A stretch of 35,599 nucleotides of DNA from UBA7887 sp964408735 (GTDB lineage: Bacteria; Pseudomonadota; Alphaproteobacteria; UBA7887), in contig CAYPAX010000044.1 in assembly GCA_964408735.1 (NCBI GenBank), positions 1 through 35,599 of the forward strand. Reading direction: 5' to 3'. The notes beneath the pieces are model-generated. The model did no database searches, was not told the DNA's origin, and worked only from the letters and a program-made list of their open reading frames with translations. Numbering within the stretch: position 1 is the first letter of the stretch; the number at the start of each line of letters is the position of its first letter. This document shows, piece after piece, positions 1-8,319 of the stretch. Both the position numbers and the translations under genes were made by a program.

Positions 1-317
1 ACGGCCAGGCCGGCCAGTACGGCCAGGTCAACTACGCCGCCGCCAAGTCGGGCATTCACGGCTTTACCAAGGCCCTGGCCCAGGAAGGCGCCGGCAAGGG
101 CGTGACGGTGAATGCCATCGCGCCGGGCTATATCGACACCGACATGGTGGCGGCGGTGCCCGAGGCGGTGCTGGAGAAGATCGTCGCCCGCATCCCGGTC
201 GGGCGCCTCGGCAAGGCTGATGAGATCGCCCGCGGCGTGCTTTTCCTGGTCGCCGACGAGGCCGGTTTCGTCACCGGCTCCACTTTGTCCATCAACGGCG
301 GCCAGCATATGTATTAG
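1..317 (+). CDS. phaB: Acetoacetyl-CoA reductase (SDR family), 3' end only
   Basis: This is the C-terminal part of an NADPH-dependent acetoacetyl-CoA reductase, which makes (R)-3-hydroxybutyryl-CoA for polyhydroxybutyrate synthesis in the cytoplasm. The gene is cut by the window edge; its frame begins at base 3 and ends at TAG 315-317. About 104 residues are visible. They include the SDR active-site YxxxK (Y-A-A-A-K near the start, inside GQVNYAAAKSGIHGFTKA), the segment VNAIAPGYIDTDM, and the C-terminal TGSTLSINGGQHMY, which matches the PhaB/FabG tail. The H-G-F-T-K-A-L-A-Q-E stretch fits PhaB better than FabG, but the substrate cannot be proven from this fragment. The next gene starts 31 bases downstream, so the two may be cotranscribed. 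Confidence 0.85.
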   Translation, partial: GQAGQYGQVNYAAAKSGIHGFTKALAQEGAGKGVTVNAIAPGYIDTDMVAAVPEAVLEKIVARIPVGRLGKADEIARGVLFLVADEAGFVTGSTLSINGGQHMY

Positions 318-348
318 TCTGCTCCTCGCAGCAGATGAGGAGGCCCGC

Positions 349-750
349 ATGGCGACCGTGACGATGGTGGAATACGACGACGCGAACGACGAGGTGCGCG
401 CGCTCTATGACGAGATCATGGAGACGCGCGGCATCGACTTCGTGCCCAATATCTGGAAGACGCTCGCCACCCATCCGCCGACGCTCGAGCGCATCTGGCG
501 CGGCATCGAGACGGTGATGGGAGACGGCCGCCTCGACAGCCTGACCAAGGAGATGATCGCGGTCGCGGTCAGCGCCACCAACAACTGCGAATACTGCGTC
601 GCATCGCACACAGCGGCGGCGCGCAAGCACGGCATGGACGACGAGATGCTCGGCGAGCTCTTGGCCGTGGTCGGCATGTTCAACCAGACCAACCGCTTGG
701 CAAACGGCTACCAGGTCGAGGTCGACGAAGTCTACCGCAAGACGCCGTGA
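349..750 (+). CDS. Carboxymuconolactone decarboxylase / AhpD-family protein
   Basis: A 133-residue protein of the CMD/alkylhydroperoxidase D fold. It contains the redox signature C-E-Y-C-V-A-S-H (CxxCxxxH) in the middle, which in AhpD-type proteins carries out thiol-dependent peroxide reduction. Its length is typical of the family. I chose the ATG at 349 because a strong GAGGAGG ribosome-binding site lies just upstream; a longer reading back to 112 would overlap the reductase in another frame and gives non-family sequence. The C-terminal half (LGELLAVVGMFNQTNRLANG) matches AhpD-like proteins often listed as peroxidase-related. The physiological partner is unknown. Confidence 0.85.
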   Translation: MATVTMVEYDDANDEVRALYDEIMETRGIDFVPNIWKTLATHPPTLERIWRGIETVMGDGRLDSLTKEMIAVAVSATNNCEYCVASHTAAARKHGMDDEMLGELLAVVGMFNQTNRLANGYQVEVDEVYRKTP

Positions 751-1142
751 GACATGGGCAGCACGGCGGGGATCCGACCTTACGCGATCTGATCGATCGC
801 CTCCTCGCCTGGGGCGAGGCGCAGGCGGAGCATTTTCGCGCCGTTTGGGAGCAAGGTCTCGACGCGCCGCTCGGCGACTGGGCGATCGTGCTCTTCCTCT
901 CGAGCGGCGGCCTGGCGCTCGCCTACTTCGTCGGCAACGCGCTTCTCGGTGCGCGCGCGAGTGGCGGCCGCGGCGGTCTCTTCAAGACCTTGCTGATGAT
1001 CGCCCTCGTGGTTGCCGCATTGATTTCGATCTATGTCGTCCCCGGCCTCTACCTCGAAGGCACCCTGGAACGCGAGCTCGGCCCCCCCAACCGCATGGAG
1101 CCGCCCTACATCCCCAACCTACCGGCACACCCGCGACCCTAG
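747..1142 (+). CDS. Small two-helix membrane protein, unknown function
   Basis: I do not recognise a family. The 131-residue product has two clear hydrophobic segments, about residues 45-68 (WAIVLFLSSGGLALAYFVGN) and 80-103 (LLMIALVVAALISIYVVPG), and a short Pro-rich tail. It begins with GTG at 747, overlapping the TGA of the AhpD-like gene in a GTGA arrangement, which suggests translational coupling. The Gly/Arg-rich loop between the helices (GARASGGRGG) is probably cytoplasmic. The next gene starts 13 bases after its stop, so all three belong to one likely transcription unit. Confidence 0.6.
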   Translation: MRHGQHGGDPTLRDLIDRLLAWGEAQAEHFRAVWEQGLDAPLGDWAIVLFLSSGGLALAYFVGNALLGARASGGRGGLFKTLLMIALVVAALISIYVVPGLYLEGTLERELGPPNRMEPPYIPNLPAHPRP

Positions 1143-1155
1143 TATTCTGTGCGCC

Positions 1156-1917
1156 ATGTGGCATGACGTTTCCGAACTCAGGCAATTCTACGGCTCAGCG
1201 CTGGGGCATGTGGCGCAGCGGCTGATCCGGCGGCGCTTGCGGCTGTTGTGGCCGGACCTCTCCGGCATGCGGGTGCTGGCGCTGGGCTATGGCACGCCCT
1301 ATCTGCGGCCATTTCTCGACGAGGCTGAGCGGGCAATCGCGCTGATGCCCGAGCGCCAGGGCGTTTCGCCGTGGCCGCCTGGCGAGCCGGGCCTGGTGGG
1401 GCTGTGCGAGGAAGCGGTGTTGCCCCTGCCCGATGCCTCGATCGACCGTATCCTGCTGATCCACGCCATCGAGCATTCGGAAGACTTGCGGCGCATGCTG
1501 CGCGAGGTCTGGCGGGTGCTGGCGGGCGGCGGACGCTTGGCTGTCGTGGTGCCGAACCGGCGCGGGCTGTGGGCGCGCTTCGAGCGCACGCCCTTCGGCA
1601 CCGGCCGGCCCTACAGCCAGCCCCAGCTAGACCGCGTGCTGACGGATAATCTTTTTCTGCCGATCCGCAACGTGCCTGCGCTCTACGCGCCGCCGAGCCG
1701 CCGGCGCACACTGCTTCGCCTGGCGCCGGCCTGGGAGCGCCTCGGCGAGCGCTGGGCGCGGCCTTTCTCCGGTGTGCTCGTCGCGGAAGCGGAAAAACAG
1801 GTCTATGTCGGCACTGCATTGCGGGCCGACGATCAGAGCCGACGTTCCGTAACCAGCGCGGCAGCGCCGGAAGCCTGGAATCGCCGCGTCGGTATCGGCA
1901 AAGCAAGGCGGACGTGA
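1156..1917 (+). CDS. Class I SAM-dependent methyltransferase
   Basis: A 253-residue protein with a Rossmann-type methyltransferase core. A divergent motif I lies around residues 36-45 (VLALGYGTPYL). Then come the acidic post-motif region, LPLPDASIDRILLIHAIEHSED (motifs II/III, typical of Methyltransf_11), and WRVLAGGGRLAVVVPNR. Relatives in alphaproteobacteria often sit beside glyoxalase II genes, but none is seen here. I chose ATG 1156 because the upstream extension of the frame lies inside the preceding membrane-protein gene and reads as non-homologous sequence. The C-terminal 60 residues are Arg-rich and poorly conserved. Substrate unknown. Confidence 0.8.
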   Translation: MWHDVSELRQFYGSALGHVAQRLIRRRLRLLWPDLSGMRVLALGYGTPYLRPFLDEAERAIALMPERQGVSPWPPGEPGLVGLCEEAVLPLPDASIDRILLIHAIEHSEDLRRMLREVWRVLAGGGRLAVVVPNRRGLWARFERTPFGTGRPYSQPQLDRVLTDNLFLPIRNVPALYAPPSRRRTLLRLAPAWERLGERWARPFSGVLVAEAEKQVYVGTALRADDQSRRSVTSAAAPEAWNRRVGIGKARRT

Positions 1918-1947
1918 CGTTTGCTCGCGATCGGTGCAGGATAAGAT

Positions 1948-3900
1948 GTGGAAGACCATCGGCGCGGCAGCGCTGAGCCGTTGACGAGCCGAAGAGCGAG
2001 GGCGGTAAGCTTGAGTAGCACCGAGATTTCGCGCGATATCTTATCAGCGTGGACACAAGGCGTGGCTGTTCGCCAGGACGGCGCGCTGTGCTATGCCAAT
2101 GATGCTCTTGCCGGCCTGCTCGGCTACGAGACTCCGGGTGCTGCCTGCGCCGGCGCCGCGGCCACAGATATCGCCGCCGTGGGGACAGCAGAGGCGCAGG
2201 AAATCTCTTGCCGGCGCCATGATGGCTCGCAGATATGGCTTGAGGTCCGGTGCGAGCCCATCAGCTGGGGCGGCAAGCCCGCGCAACTGATTTTCGTCAG
2301 CGGCATCCCCTGGCTCAAGGCGGGAGCCGGGGAACAACGGATCAGGGATTTTTTCGACGCCTCGATCTTTGGCATCTTCATTTGCCGGGGGGCGAAGATC
2401 GTCTATGCCAACCGGGCCTTTGCCGCCGTCTATGGCTATGGCGGCCCGGAGGAGATCACCGCACTCGACTCGGTCGCCGAATTGGAAGCCCCCGCCGAGC
2501 GGCACAGGCTGCGCGACTACATGGAACGCCGGGCGCGGGGCGAAGCCGCACCGACCGTCTACGACCTGGAAGGCCTACGCAAGGACGGTTCTTCGATCTG
2601 GGTGGAAAACCGCGTCCAGAGCATTTCCTGGAACGGTCGCCTGGCGCGTCTGATTATTGCGTCGGATATTTCGGCAAGACGCCAGGCCCACGATACCTTG
2701 CTCAAGGTCGAGGCCCAGGCCGCCGAGAGCCATGCGCTGCTGGTAGATGCGATCGAGGCCCTGTCCGAGGGATTCGCGCTGATCGGTCCCGACGGCCGTC
2801 TGGTCATGACCAATCAGCGTTTTCTCGTTCTCTACCAGGAGCTCGCCCATCTCTACGTTCCGGGCAATACCTTCGAAGGTATCGCCCGAGGCGTGGCGGC
2901 ATCGGGGCTGGTGCCGGAAGCCGTGGGACGCGAAGAGGAGTGGATAAAGGAACGGACCTACCGCCATGAGTCGATGCAAGGCCCGTTCGAGCGGCGTCTC
3001 GGGCCCGACCGCTGGCTGCTTGTCGATGAGCGCCGCACAAGCGATGGCAGCGTCGTCTCGGTCTGCCGAGATATCACCGACCTGAAAGATGCGGAGGAGG
3101 ACCTGCGGCAGCTCAATGAGGAGCTGGAGGAAAGGGTCGAGGCCCGCACTCGAGAGCTGACCAAGGCCAATCGGGCGAAAAGCGAATTCCTGTCTTCGAT
3201 GAGCCATGAGCTGCGCACGCCGCTCAATGCCATTCTCGGCTTCGCGCAATTGTTGCGGGATTATTCCGACCAACCGCTTAGCGACGAACAGGGCGTGCAT
3301 CTCGATCAGATATTGGAGGGCGGCCAGCACCTGCTGACTCTGGTCAATGACGTTCTCGATCTTTCAAAGATCGAGACGGGCCAATTGGATATATCCCTCA
3401 GCCTCATCGATCCCATGCAGGCACTCAAGGAATGTCTGGAGTTGGTACGGCCGCTTGCAGATAATAATGGAGTATCACTATTGGTTAGTGAATCACTCCC
3501 TGCAGAGAGCGTAGTGAGCGCGGATATGAGCCGCCTCAAGCAGGTATTGTTGAACCTGCTTTCCAACGCGGTGAAATACAATCGTGACAAGGGCGAGGTT
3601 AAGGTAGCCGCGACCGCGAACGAACGGGGTGTGCTGCGCATCGAGGTCGCCGATACCGGGCAGGGCATTCCCGACGACAGGCAGAACGAGGTCTTTCGCC
3701 CATTCTCCCGGCTTGGCATGGAAACTTCCAAGATCGAAGGCACCGGGATCGGCCTCAGCATCAGCCGGCAATTGACGGAGGGCATGGGCGGCAGGCTGGA
3801 TTTCACCAGCCGCGCCGGCGAGGGCAGCACGTTCTGGATCGAGCTGCCGCTCACCCAACCGAACGACAGTGCGGATTCAATCTGCTCTTCGCTTCAATAG
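1948..3900 (+). CDS. PAS-domain sensor histidine kinase
   Basis: A 650-residue soluble histidine kinase with no obvious membrane segment. There are three PAS-type modules at about residues 30-120, 130-245 and 262-380. The second has S-box features (FGIFICRGAKIVYANRAF) and the third is of the EALSEGFALIGPDGRLVMTN type. A heptad-like linker spans 378-408. The HisKA H-box is SSMSHELRTPLNAILGF with phospho-acceptor His420. HATPase_c follows with N-box LLNLLSNAVKYN (about 535-545), G1 DTGQGIP (569-574) and G2 GTGIGLSIS (598-606). There is no receiver domain, and no response regulator lies next to it. The start is uncertain: GTG 1948 is used, and TTG 1981 or TTG 2011 (after GAGGGCGG) are alternatives. 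Its 3' end overlaps metW on the other strand by 24 bases. Confidence 0.92.
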   Translation: MEDHRRGSAEPLTSRRARAVSLSSTEISRDILSAWTQGVAVRQDGALCYANDALAGLLGYETPGAACAGAAATDIAAVGTAEAQEISCRRHDGSQIWLEVRCEPISWGGKPAQLIFVSGIPWLKAGAGEQRIRDFFDASIFGIFICRGAKIVYANRAFAAVYGYGGPEEITALDSVAELEAPAERHRLRDYMERRARGEAAPTVYDLEGLRKDGSSIWVENRVQSISWNGRLARLIIASDISARRQAHDTLLKVEAQAAESHALLVDAIEALSEGFALIGPDGRLVMTNQRFLVLYQELAHLYVPGNTFEGIARGVAASGLVPEAVGREEEWIKERTYRHESMQGPFERRLGPDRWLLVDERRTSDGSVVSVCRDITDLKDAEEDLRQLNEELEERVEARTRELTKANRAKSEFLSSMSHELRTPLNAILGFAQLLRDYSDQPLSDEQGVHLDQILEGGQHLLTLVNDVLDLSKIETGQLDISLSLIDPMQALKECLELVRPLADNNGVSLLVSESLPAESVVSADMSRLKQVLLNLLSNAVKYNRDKGEVKVAATANERGVLRIEVADTGQGIPDDRQNEVFRPFSRLGMETSKIEGTGIGLSISRQLTEGMGGRLDFTSRAGEGSTFWIELPLTQPNDSADSICSSLQ

Positions 3901-4527
3901 AAAGACGCCCTGTTCGCCGAGCATGTTGGCGAGCCGGGCGTTGCCCGACAATCCGCCCTTCGAGCCGTCATTCTTCAGGGCGTAGCTGCGCTCTATGGTG
4001 ATGCCTTCGTCGCCGCACAGGCGGGTGAAGTCGCGAATCGTGCAGAAGTGGATATTGGGCGTGGCGTACCACGGATTGTCGAGGCTCTCGGTCACCGGCA
4101 TGCGTCCGCCGAAGGCCAGCTGCAGGCGGCAGCGCCAATAGGCGAAATTGGGAAACGACACGATGGCCTGGCGGCCGATACGCAGGAGTTGCAGCAGCAC
4201 CTGGCGGGGATTGTGGGTGGCCTGCAGGGTCTGGCTCAGCACCACCATGTCGAAGGCGCTGTCAGGATAGTCCACGAGATCGGTGTCGGCATCGCCCTGC
4301 ACCACCGACAGCCCTTCGCGGACACAGGCGTTGACGCCTTCGCGGCCGATCTCGATGCCGCGCCCGTCGACGCCCTTGGTCTGCACCAGATGGCGCAATA
4401 GGGCGCCGTCACCGCAGCCCACGTCGAGCAGGCGGCAGCCCGGCTCCACCATATCGGCGATGAGCTGGAGATCGACGCGGATCGGCGCCGCCCGCGCCGC
4501 CGCGGTCACCGGTGCCGAATCGCTCAC
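3877..4527 (-). CDS. metW: Methionine biosynthesis protein MetW
   Basis: A 216-residue methyltransferase-fold protein matching MetW along its length. Motif I is LLDVGCGDGALLRHL, followed by GRGIEIG, VVQGDADTDL and AFDMVVLSQTLQATHNP, the MetW-specific ATPNIHFCTIRDF and the C-terminal NMLGEQGVFLLKR. In many Proteobacteria MetW works with MetX in homoserine acylation, and the pair is always adjacent. Here the metW start overlaps the metX stop by four bases (ATGA), so translation is coupled. It has no separate promoter that I can see. The 3' end overlaps the convergent histidine kinase gene. Confidence 0.95.
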   Translation of the reverse strand: MSDSAPVTAAARAAPIRVDLQLIADMVEPGCRLLDVGCGDGALLRHLVQTKGVDGRGIEIGREGVNACVREGLSVVQGDADTDLVDYPDSAFDMVVLSQTLQATHNPRQVLLQLLRIGRQAIVSFPNFAYWRCRLQLAFGGRMPVTESLDNPWYATPNIHFCTIRDFTRLCGDEGITIERSYALKNDGSKGGLSGNARLANMLGEQGVFLLKRRAD

Positions 4528-5708
4528 CGCGGCTCGAGCCCGCGCTGGGCTGCAATGCCGTCGAAAAAGCCCGACAGGATGGCGTGGAACTCGGGCACGT
4601 CGAGCAGGAAGCTGTCATGCCCCTTGTCGGTCTCGATCTCGACGAAGCTGACATTGGCCGCATTGGCGTTCAGCGCGTGCACCACGGCACGGCTTTCGGC
4701 TGTCGGGAATAGCCAATCGCTGGTGAACGAGATCAGGCAGAAGCGCACCGGCGTATCCGTGAATGCCGCCTGCAACGAGCCGCCATGCTCGGCCGCCAGA
4801 TCGAAATAGTCCATCGCCCGGGTGATGTAGAGATAGGAGTTGGCGTCGAAGCGCTCGACGAAACTGCGGCCCTGATGGCGCAAATAGCTCTCGATCTGGA
4901 AATCCGCCTCGAAGCCGTATGTCACGTGGTCGCGGTCCTGCAAGCCGCGGCCGAATTTGCGGTGTAGGGCCTCGTCCGAGAGATAGGTGATGTGGGCGGC
5001 CATGCGTGCGACGGCCAGGCCCTGGGCCGGTCGGCTCGCCTGGGCAGCGTAATCGCCATCGTGCCAGTTGGGATCGGAGGTGATAGCCTGCCGTCCGACC
5101 TCGTTGAAGGCGATGTTCTGGGCGGTATGGCGCGCCGAGCCGGCGATGGGGACCGACGCGAAAACCCGCTCCGGAAAGCGGTGCGCCCACTCCAGCGCCT
5201 GCATGGCACCCATGGAGCCGCCGACCACGGCGAGCACGCTATCGATCCGCAAATAGTCGAGCAGCAGCGCCTGCGCCTCCACCATGTCGCCGATGGTGAT
5301 CAGCGGAAAGCGCATGCCATAGGGCTCGCCGCTCTCGGGGTCGATATCGGCGGGGCCGGTGGTGCCCATGCAGCCGCCGAGCACATTGGCGCAGATGATG
5401 AAGTAGCGCGAGGTGTCCAACGGCCGGCCCGGCCCGATCATGTCTTCCCACCAGCCGGGGCGTCCGGTGATGGGGTGGGTGCCAACCATATATTGATCCC
5501 CGGTCAGCGCATGGCATACCAGCACCGCGTTGTTGCGCTCTGCGTTGAGCGTGCCACATGTCTGATAAGCAACCGTGAACGGGCCGATCTCCGCGCCGCT
5601 GGCTAGGCGCAACGGCTTGTCCTCGCCGAGGACGACGGCGGGGTGGTGCTTGACTGCGCCGCCCGGGTGCAATGCGACCCGGGCCTCGGAAGCTTCGGGC
5701 TGGCCCAT
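4524..5708 (-). CDS. metX: Homoserine O-acyltransferase (MetX)
   Basis: This enzyme acylates homoserine from acetyl-CoA (or succinyl-CoA in some MetX members), the first committed step to methionine. It is an alpha/beta hydrolase fold. Numbered from the upstream GTG at 5720 (398 residues), the nucleophile is Ser169 in VVGGSMGAM, the acid is Asp335 in SFTSDWLFP and the base is His368 in KGHDSFLL; NVLGGCMGTTGP is also conserved. The acyl donor cannot be assigned with confidence. I list ATG 5708 (394 residues); the in-frame GTG at 5720 adds four residues, and neither has a strong ribosome-binding site. It is first in the metXW operon, divergent from the chorismate mutase gene. Confidence 0.94.
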   Translation of the reverse strand: MGQPEASEARVALHPGGAVKHHPAVVLGEDKPLRLASGAEIGPFTVAYQTCGTLNAERNNAVLVCHALTGDQYMVGTHPITGRPGWWEDMIGPGRPLDTSRYFIICANVLGGCMGTTGPADIDPESGEPYGMRFPLITIGDMVEAQALLLDYLRIDSVLAVVGGSMGAMQALEWAHRFPERVFASVPIAGSARHTAQNIAFNEVGRQAITSDPNWHDGDYAAQASRPAQGLAVARMAAHITYLSDEALHRKFGRGLQDRDHVTYGFEADFQIESYLRHQGRSFVERFDANSYLYITRAMDYFDLAAEHGGSLQAAFTDTPVRFCLISFTSDWLFPTAESRAVVHALNANAANVSFVEIETDKGHDSFLLDVPEFHAILSGFFDGIAAQRGLEPR

Positions 5709-5738
5709 TATGGTACTCACTATCGTCGGAACGCGTCA

Positions 5739-5768
5739 TTGGTAGGAGCGGCGCGGCGCCCCTGTCAA
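5739..5768 (-). promoter_or_regulatory. Candidate sigma-70 promoter of metXW
   Basis: Reading the minus strand, TTGACA (5768-5763) is followed after 18 bases by TACCAA (5744-5739). The -35 is a perfect consensus match and the -10 is weaker. The implied start near 5732 gives a leader of only about 12-25 bases before metX, so there is no room for a SAM riboswitch. Called by eye only. Confidence 0.5.
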
Positions 5769-5883
5769 CGCTTTCTTTGGCGGCTTGAGCGGCATTGGTC
5801 GTGCGGTTTCCCTTTCCCCCGCGCCGGTGCCCTTGTACACTCCCCGCCACGACCTCCCGCACAATAGAGTTTCCGAATTAGGC

Positions 5884-6747
5884 ATGGCCAAGGACCAACC
5901 GCTCGACAACCTGCGCCTCGAAATCGACCGGATCGATGATCAGATTCACGATCTTTTGATGCGCCGGACAGATATCGTGTCCGAAATCGGTGCCCTCAAG
6001 CGGCGATCCGGGCTGCTGCCGCTCGCGCTCAGGCCGGGCCGCGAGGCGGCCATCCTGCGGCGTCTTCTGGCACGCCATTCGGGACCTTTTCCGAAACAGG
6101 TGCTCGTGCGCATCTGGCGTGAGCTGTTGTCTGCCCAGGTGGCGCTGCAGAGCGATTTCAGCATTGCGATTTTCGCGCCGGACGGCCTCGACATCTATCG
6201 CGAGCTGGCGCGGGATCAGTTCGGCGCTGGCACACCGTTGCACAAATATTCCGCCGTGAGCCAAATCGTATCCGATATTTGGAACGGCAATGTTTCGATT
6301 GGCATCTTGCCGATGCCTGTTGGTGAGCGGTCGAATCCCTGGTGGCGGGCCTTGGTTGTCGAGGGTGGCGCTGCACCGAGGGTCGTTGCCCGGCTTCCTT
6401 TCTATGAGAGGGCCGGCGAAGGGGATCTGCCTTCGGCGCTCGCGGTCGCCATGATAGAGCCCGAGGCGACCGAGGATGACGCCAGCCTTGTCGGCATCGA
6501 GCGGGTTGCCGATATCAGCCGCGACCGGGTGCTCGAGGATCTTGCCGATAGCGGCCTGGATGCCCGCTGGATGGCGGCCTGGCATGACCCGGAGGAGGAG
6601 GGGCATGCCATGTACCTGGTCTCGGTCGAGGGATTTCTGGCCCGTGACGAGGCGCGTCTTGAAGCCTATCGCAACCGCGCCGGAGAGGCGGTCGGCCGTG
6701 CCGTGGTGCTCGGCGCCTATGCCCGGCCGATCGTCGCCACGCCCTGA
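5884..6747 (+). CDS. Chorismate mutase (AroQ type) with long C-terminal extension
   Basis: The first ~90 residues are an AroQ chorismate mutase domain, converting chorismate to prephenate. It carries LRLEIDRIDDQIHDLLMRR, VSEIGALKR, and the catalytic-site-like RPGREAAILRRLL and IWRELLSAQVALQ. The full product is 287 residues. The remaining ~195 residues look like a degenerate prephenate-dehydratase or binding-protein-like region (for example VSIGILPMPVG), followed by a possible ACT-like tail, but I cannot assign them firmly. ATG 5884 is used because it opens the family-like sequence. The stop overlaps the tyrA start by one base (TGATG). In related genomes hisC often lies between these two genes; it is absent here. 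Confidence 0.88.
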   Translation: MAKDQPLDNLRLEIDRIDDQIHDLLMRRTDIVSEIGALKRRSGLLPLALRPGREAAILRRLLARHSGPFPKQVLVRIWRELLSAQVALQSDFSIAIFAPDGLDIYRELARDQFGAGTPLHKYSAVSQIVSDIWNGNVSIGILPMPVGERSNPWWRALVVEGGAAPRVVARLPFYERAGEGDLPSALAVAMIEPEATEDDASLVGIERVADISRDRVLEDLADSGLDARWMAAWHDPEEEGHAMYLVSVEGFLARDEARLEAYRNRAGEAVGRAVVLGAYARPIVATP

Positions 6748-7640
6748 TGGCTGAGGCAGCGGAGCCCTTGTTTCGGCGCGTGGCGCTGATCGGAATCGGC
6801 CTGATCGCAAGCTCCCTGGCCCGCGCCATGCGCGCGCGCGGCCTGGCGGGCGAGGTCGTGGCGACCTCGCGCAGCGCCGAGACCCGTGCTCGCGCGGCCG
6901 AACTCGGTATCGTCGATGCGGTGATCGACGATGCGGCGGAGTGCGCCCGCGGCGCCGACCTGGTGGTGCTGGCCGTGCCCGTGCTTGCGAGCGGTGCTGC
7001 GGCGGCATCCATCGCGCCCGGGCTTGCGCCCGGTGCCATCGTCACCGATGTCGGCTCGGTCAAGGGCTCGGTGATCGAGGTCGTGGCGCCGCATTTGCCG
7101 GATGGTGTCAGCTTCGTGCCCGGCCATCCCATCGCCGGTACCGAGCATTCCGGCCCCGACGCCGGCTTTGCCGAGCTTTTCGAGGGGCGCTGGTGCGTTC
7201 TCACGCCGACGCCCGAGACCGATGCTATTGCGGTCGAACGCGTTGCGGCGCTGTGGCGCGCGCTCGGCAGCCGGGTCGACACCATGGACCCCGAGCACCA
7301 CGACATCGTGCTCGCCATCACCTCGCATATCCCCCATCTGATCGCCTACAATATCGTCTCGACAGTCAGCGACCTCGAGGATCGCACCAAGAAGGAGGCG
7401 ATAAAATATGCCGCTGGCGGTTTTCGCGACTTCACCCGCATCGCCGCCTCCGATCCCGTCATGTGGCGCGACGTCTTCCTCGCCAACCGTGAGGCGGTGC
7501 TCGAGATGCTCGGCACCTTCAACGAGGATCTCGCGCGCCTGCAACGCGCCATCCGCCGCGGCGAAGGCGATTTCTTGGAGGAGCTGTTCACCGAAACCCG
7601 CGCCGTCCGCCGCGGCGTCATCGAGGCGGAACAGGCATAG
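6747..7640 (+). CDS. tyrA: Prephenate/arogenate dehydrogenase
   Basis: A 297-residue NAD(P)-dependent dehydrogenase of tyrosine synthesis (the TyrC/TyrA class of alphaproteobacteria). The N-terminal Rossmann motif is VALIGIGLIASSLARAM, with Ala where many homologues have Gly (GLIGSSLA). Conserved blocks are VTDVGSVKG, FVPGHPIAGTEHSGP, the helical-domain VLAITSHIPHLIAYN and YAAGGFRDFTRIAASDP, with the catalytic His likely in the HPIAGTEHSG region. It is translationally coupled to chorismate mutase, so together they take chorismate to the hydroxyphenylpyruvate or tyrosine branch. There is no regulatory ACT domain. Confidence 0.94.
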   Translation: MAEAAEPLFRRVALIGIGLIASSLARAMRARGLAGEVVATSRSAETRARAAELGIVDAVIDDAAECARGADLVVLAVPVLASGAAAASIAPGLAPGAIVTDVGSVKGSVIEVVAPHLPDGVSFVPGHPIAGTEHSGPDAGFAELFEGRWCVLTPTPETDAIAVERVAALWRALGSRVDTMDPEHHDIVLAITSHIPHLIAYNIVSTVSDLEDRTKKEAIKYAAGGFRDFTRIAASDPVMWRDVFLANREAVLEMLGTFNEDLARLQRAIRRGEGDFLEELFTETRAVRRGVIEAEQA

Positions 7641-7657
7641 ACGGAAAGGCTTGCGCC

Positions 7658-7861
7658 ATGGATATCGAAGAACTGACCGCGGGCATCAATGTGCTCGTCC
7701 AGCAGATGGAAAGCGAGCCGGACGACCTGCACGAGATCCACTTCAAGCTGCGCGAGCTGCTGAACGAGATGAAGGCCACCGGCATGCCGTTGCCGGCAGA
7801 TCTGGTCGAGCTCGACAAGGCGCTGAGCGATATCGAGGCGGGTAAGGCGCCCGAGGAGTGA
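7658..7861 (+). CDS. Small acidic helical protein, unknown function
   Basis: A 67-residue, highly acidic, probably all-helical protein (MDIEELTAGINVLVQQME... ending in AGKAPEE). It follows tyrA by 17 bases, with a weak GGAAAGG upstream of ATG 7658, and has the third-position GC bias of its neighbours, which supports it being real. I do not recognise a family. It may be the last gene of the chorismate mutase-tyrA unit. No cysteine or metal motif is visible. Confidence 0.6.
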   Translation: MDIEELTAGINVLVQQMESEPDDLHEIHFKLRELLNEMKATGMPLPADLVELDKALSDIEAGKAPEE

Positions 7862-7873
7862 GGCGGAGCAGGC

Positions 7874-7902
7874 TGGCAACAATTCCGTTATCATTATAAG
7901 AT
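7874..7902 (+). promoter_or_regulatory. Weak candidate promoter before the STAS-like gene
   Basis: TGGCAA (7874-7879) and TAAGAT (7897-7902) are 17 bases apart, inside an unusually AT-rich stretch between the small acidic gene and the STAS-like gene. The match is partial and this is a candidate only. Confidence 0.25.
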
Positions 7903-7950
7903 GTTTCCGGTCCAGAGGCCGCTAAAAAACTGACGTTACCAGTGCGCGAG

Positions 7951-8319
7951 ATGCCCTATTCCATAGAGCTGATGGCGGATCGGAAGTACGTAAGTCTCGT
8001 AATGACGGGAAATTTGACAAAGAAGGACTTCGAAAATTCCCGTGAAGAGATAGCGAACTTACTTGCCGATCATAATTTAAGCTGGCTCCTCGTCGATGGA
8101 GCACAGGGCGCAAAGGAAATTTCATTAAGCGAGGACTTCCAATTCATCAAAGATCTCAAATTACATTTCCCGGTGGATGTGCGTATAGCCTTGGTCGTTT
8201 CCTCGGATGAATTCCAGAACAACCGGTTCGTGGAAGACGTATCTCAGAACCGTGGCATAAACCTCAAGGCATTCATGGATAAGTCTCAGGCGGTCGACTG
8301 GCTCGTGGGCGGCGAATAG
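7951..8319 (+). CDS. STAS/SpoIIAA-like single-domain protein
   Basis: A 122-residue protein that looks like a SpoIIAA/STAS-fold domain. It has alternating strands and helices (YVSLVMTGNLTKKDF, WLLVDGAQGA, VRIALVVSS, AVDWLVGGE), like the small SpoIIAA-like family found alone in many Proteobacteria. Such proteins are thought to act in protein-protein or lipid interactions, but no role can be assigned. ATG 7951 is used; GTG 7942 would add three residues. Base composition is clearly lower in GC than the neighbours, and codons such as TTA, AAT and AAA are common, so it may have been acquired by transfer. Its last 34 bases overlap pyrD on the opposite strand. Confidence 0.6.
   Translation: MPYSIELMADRKYVSLVMTGNLTKKDFENSREEIANLLADHNLSWLLVDGAQGAKEISLSEDFQFIKDLKLHFPVDVRIALVVSSDEFQNNRFVEDVSQNRGINLKAFMDKSQAVDWLVGGE

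Noticed and set aside
5721..5883. SAM-responsive riboswitch before metX
   Set aside because: The likely promoter leaves a leader of only 12-25 bases, and no conserved SAM-II-like pairing was seen.
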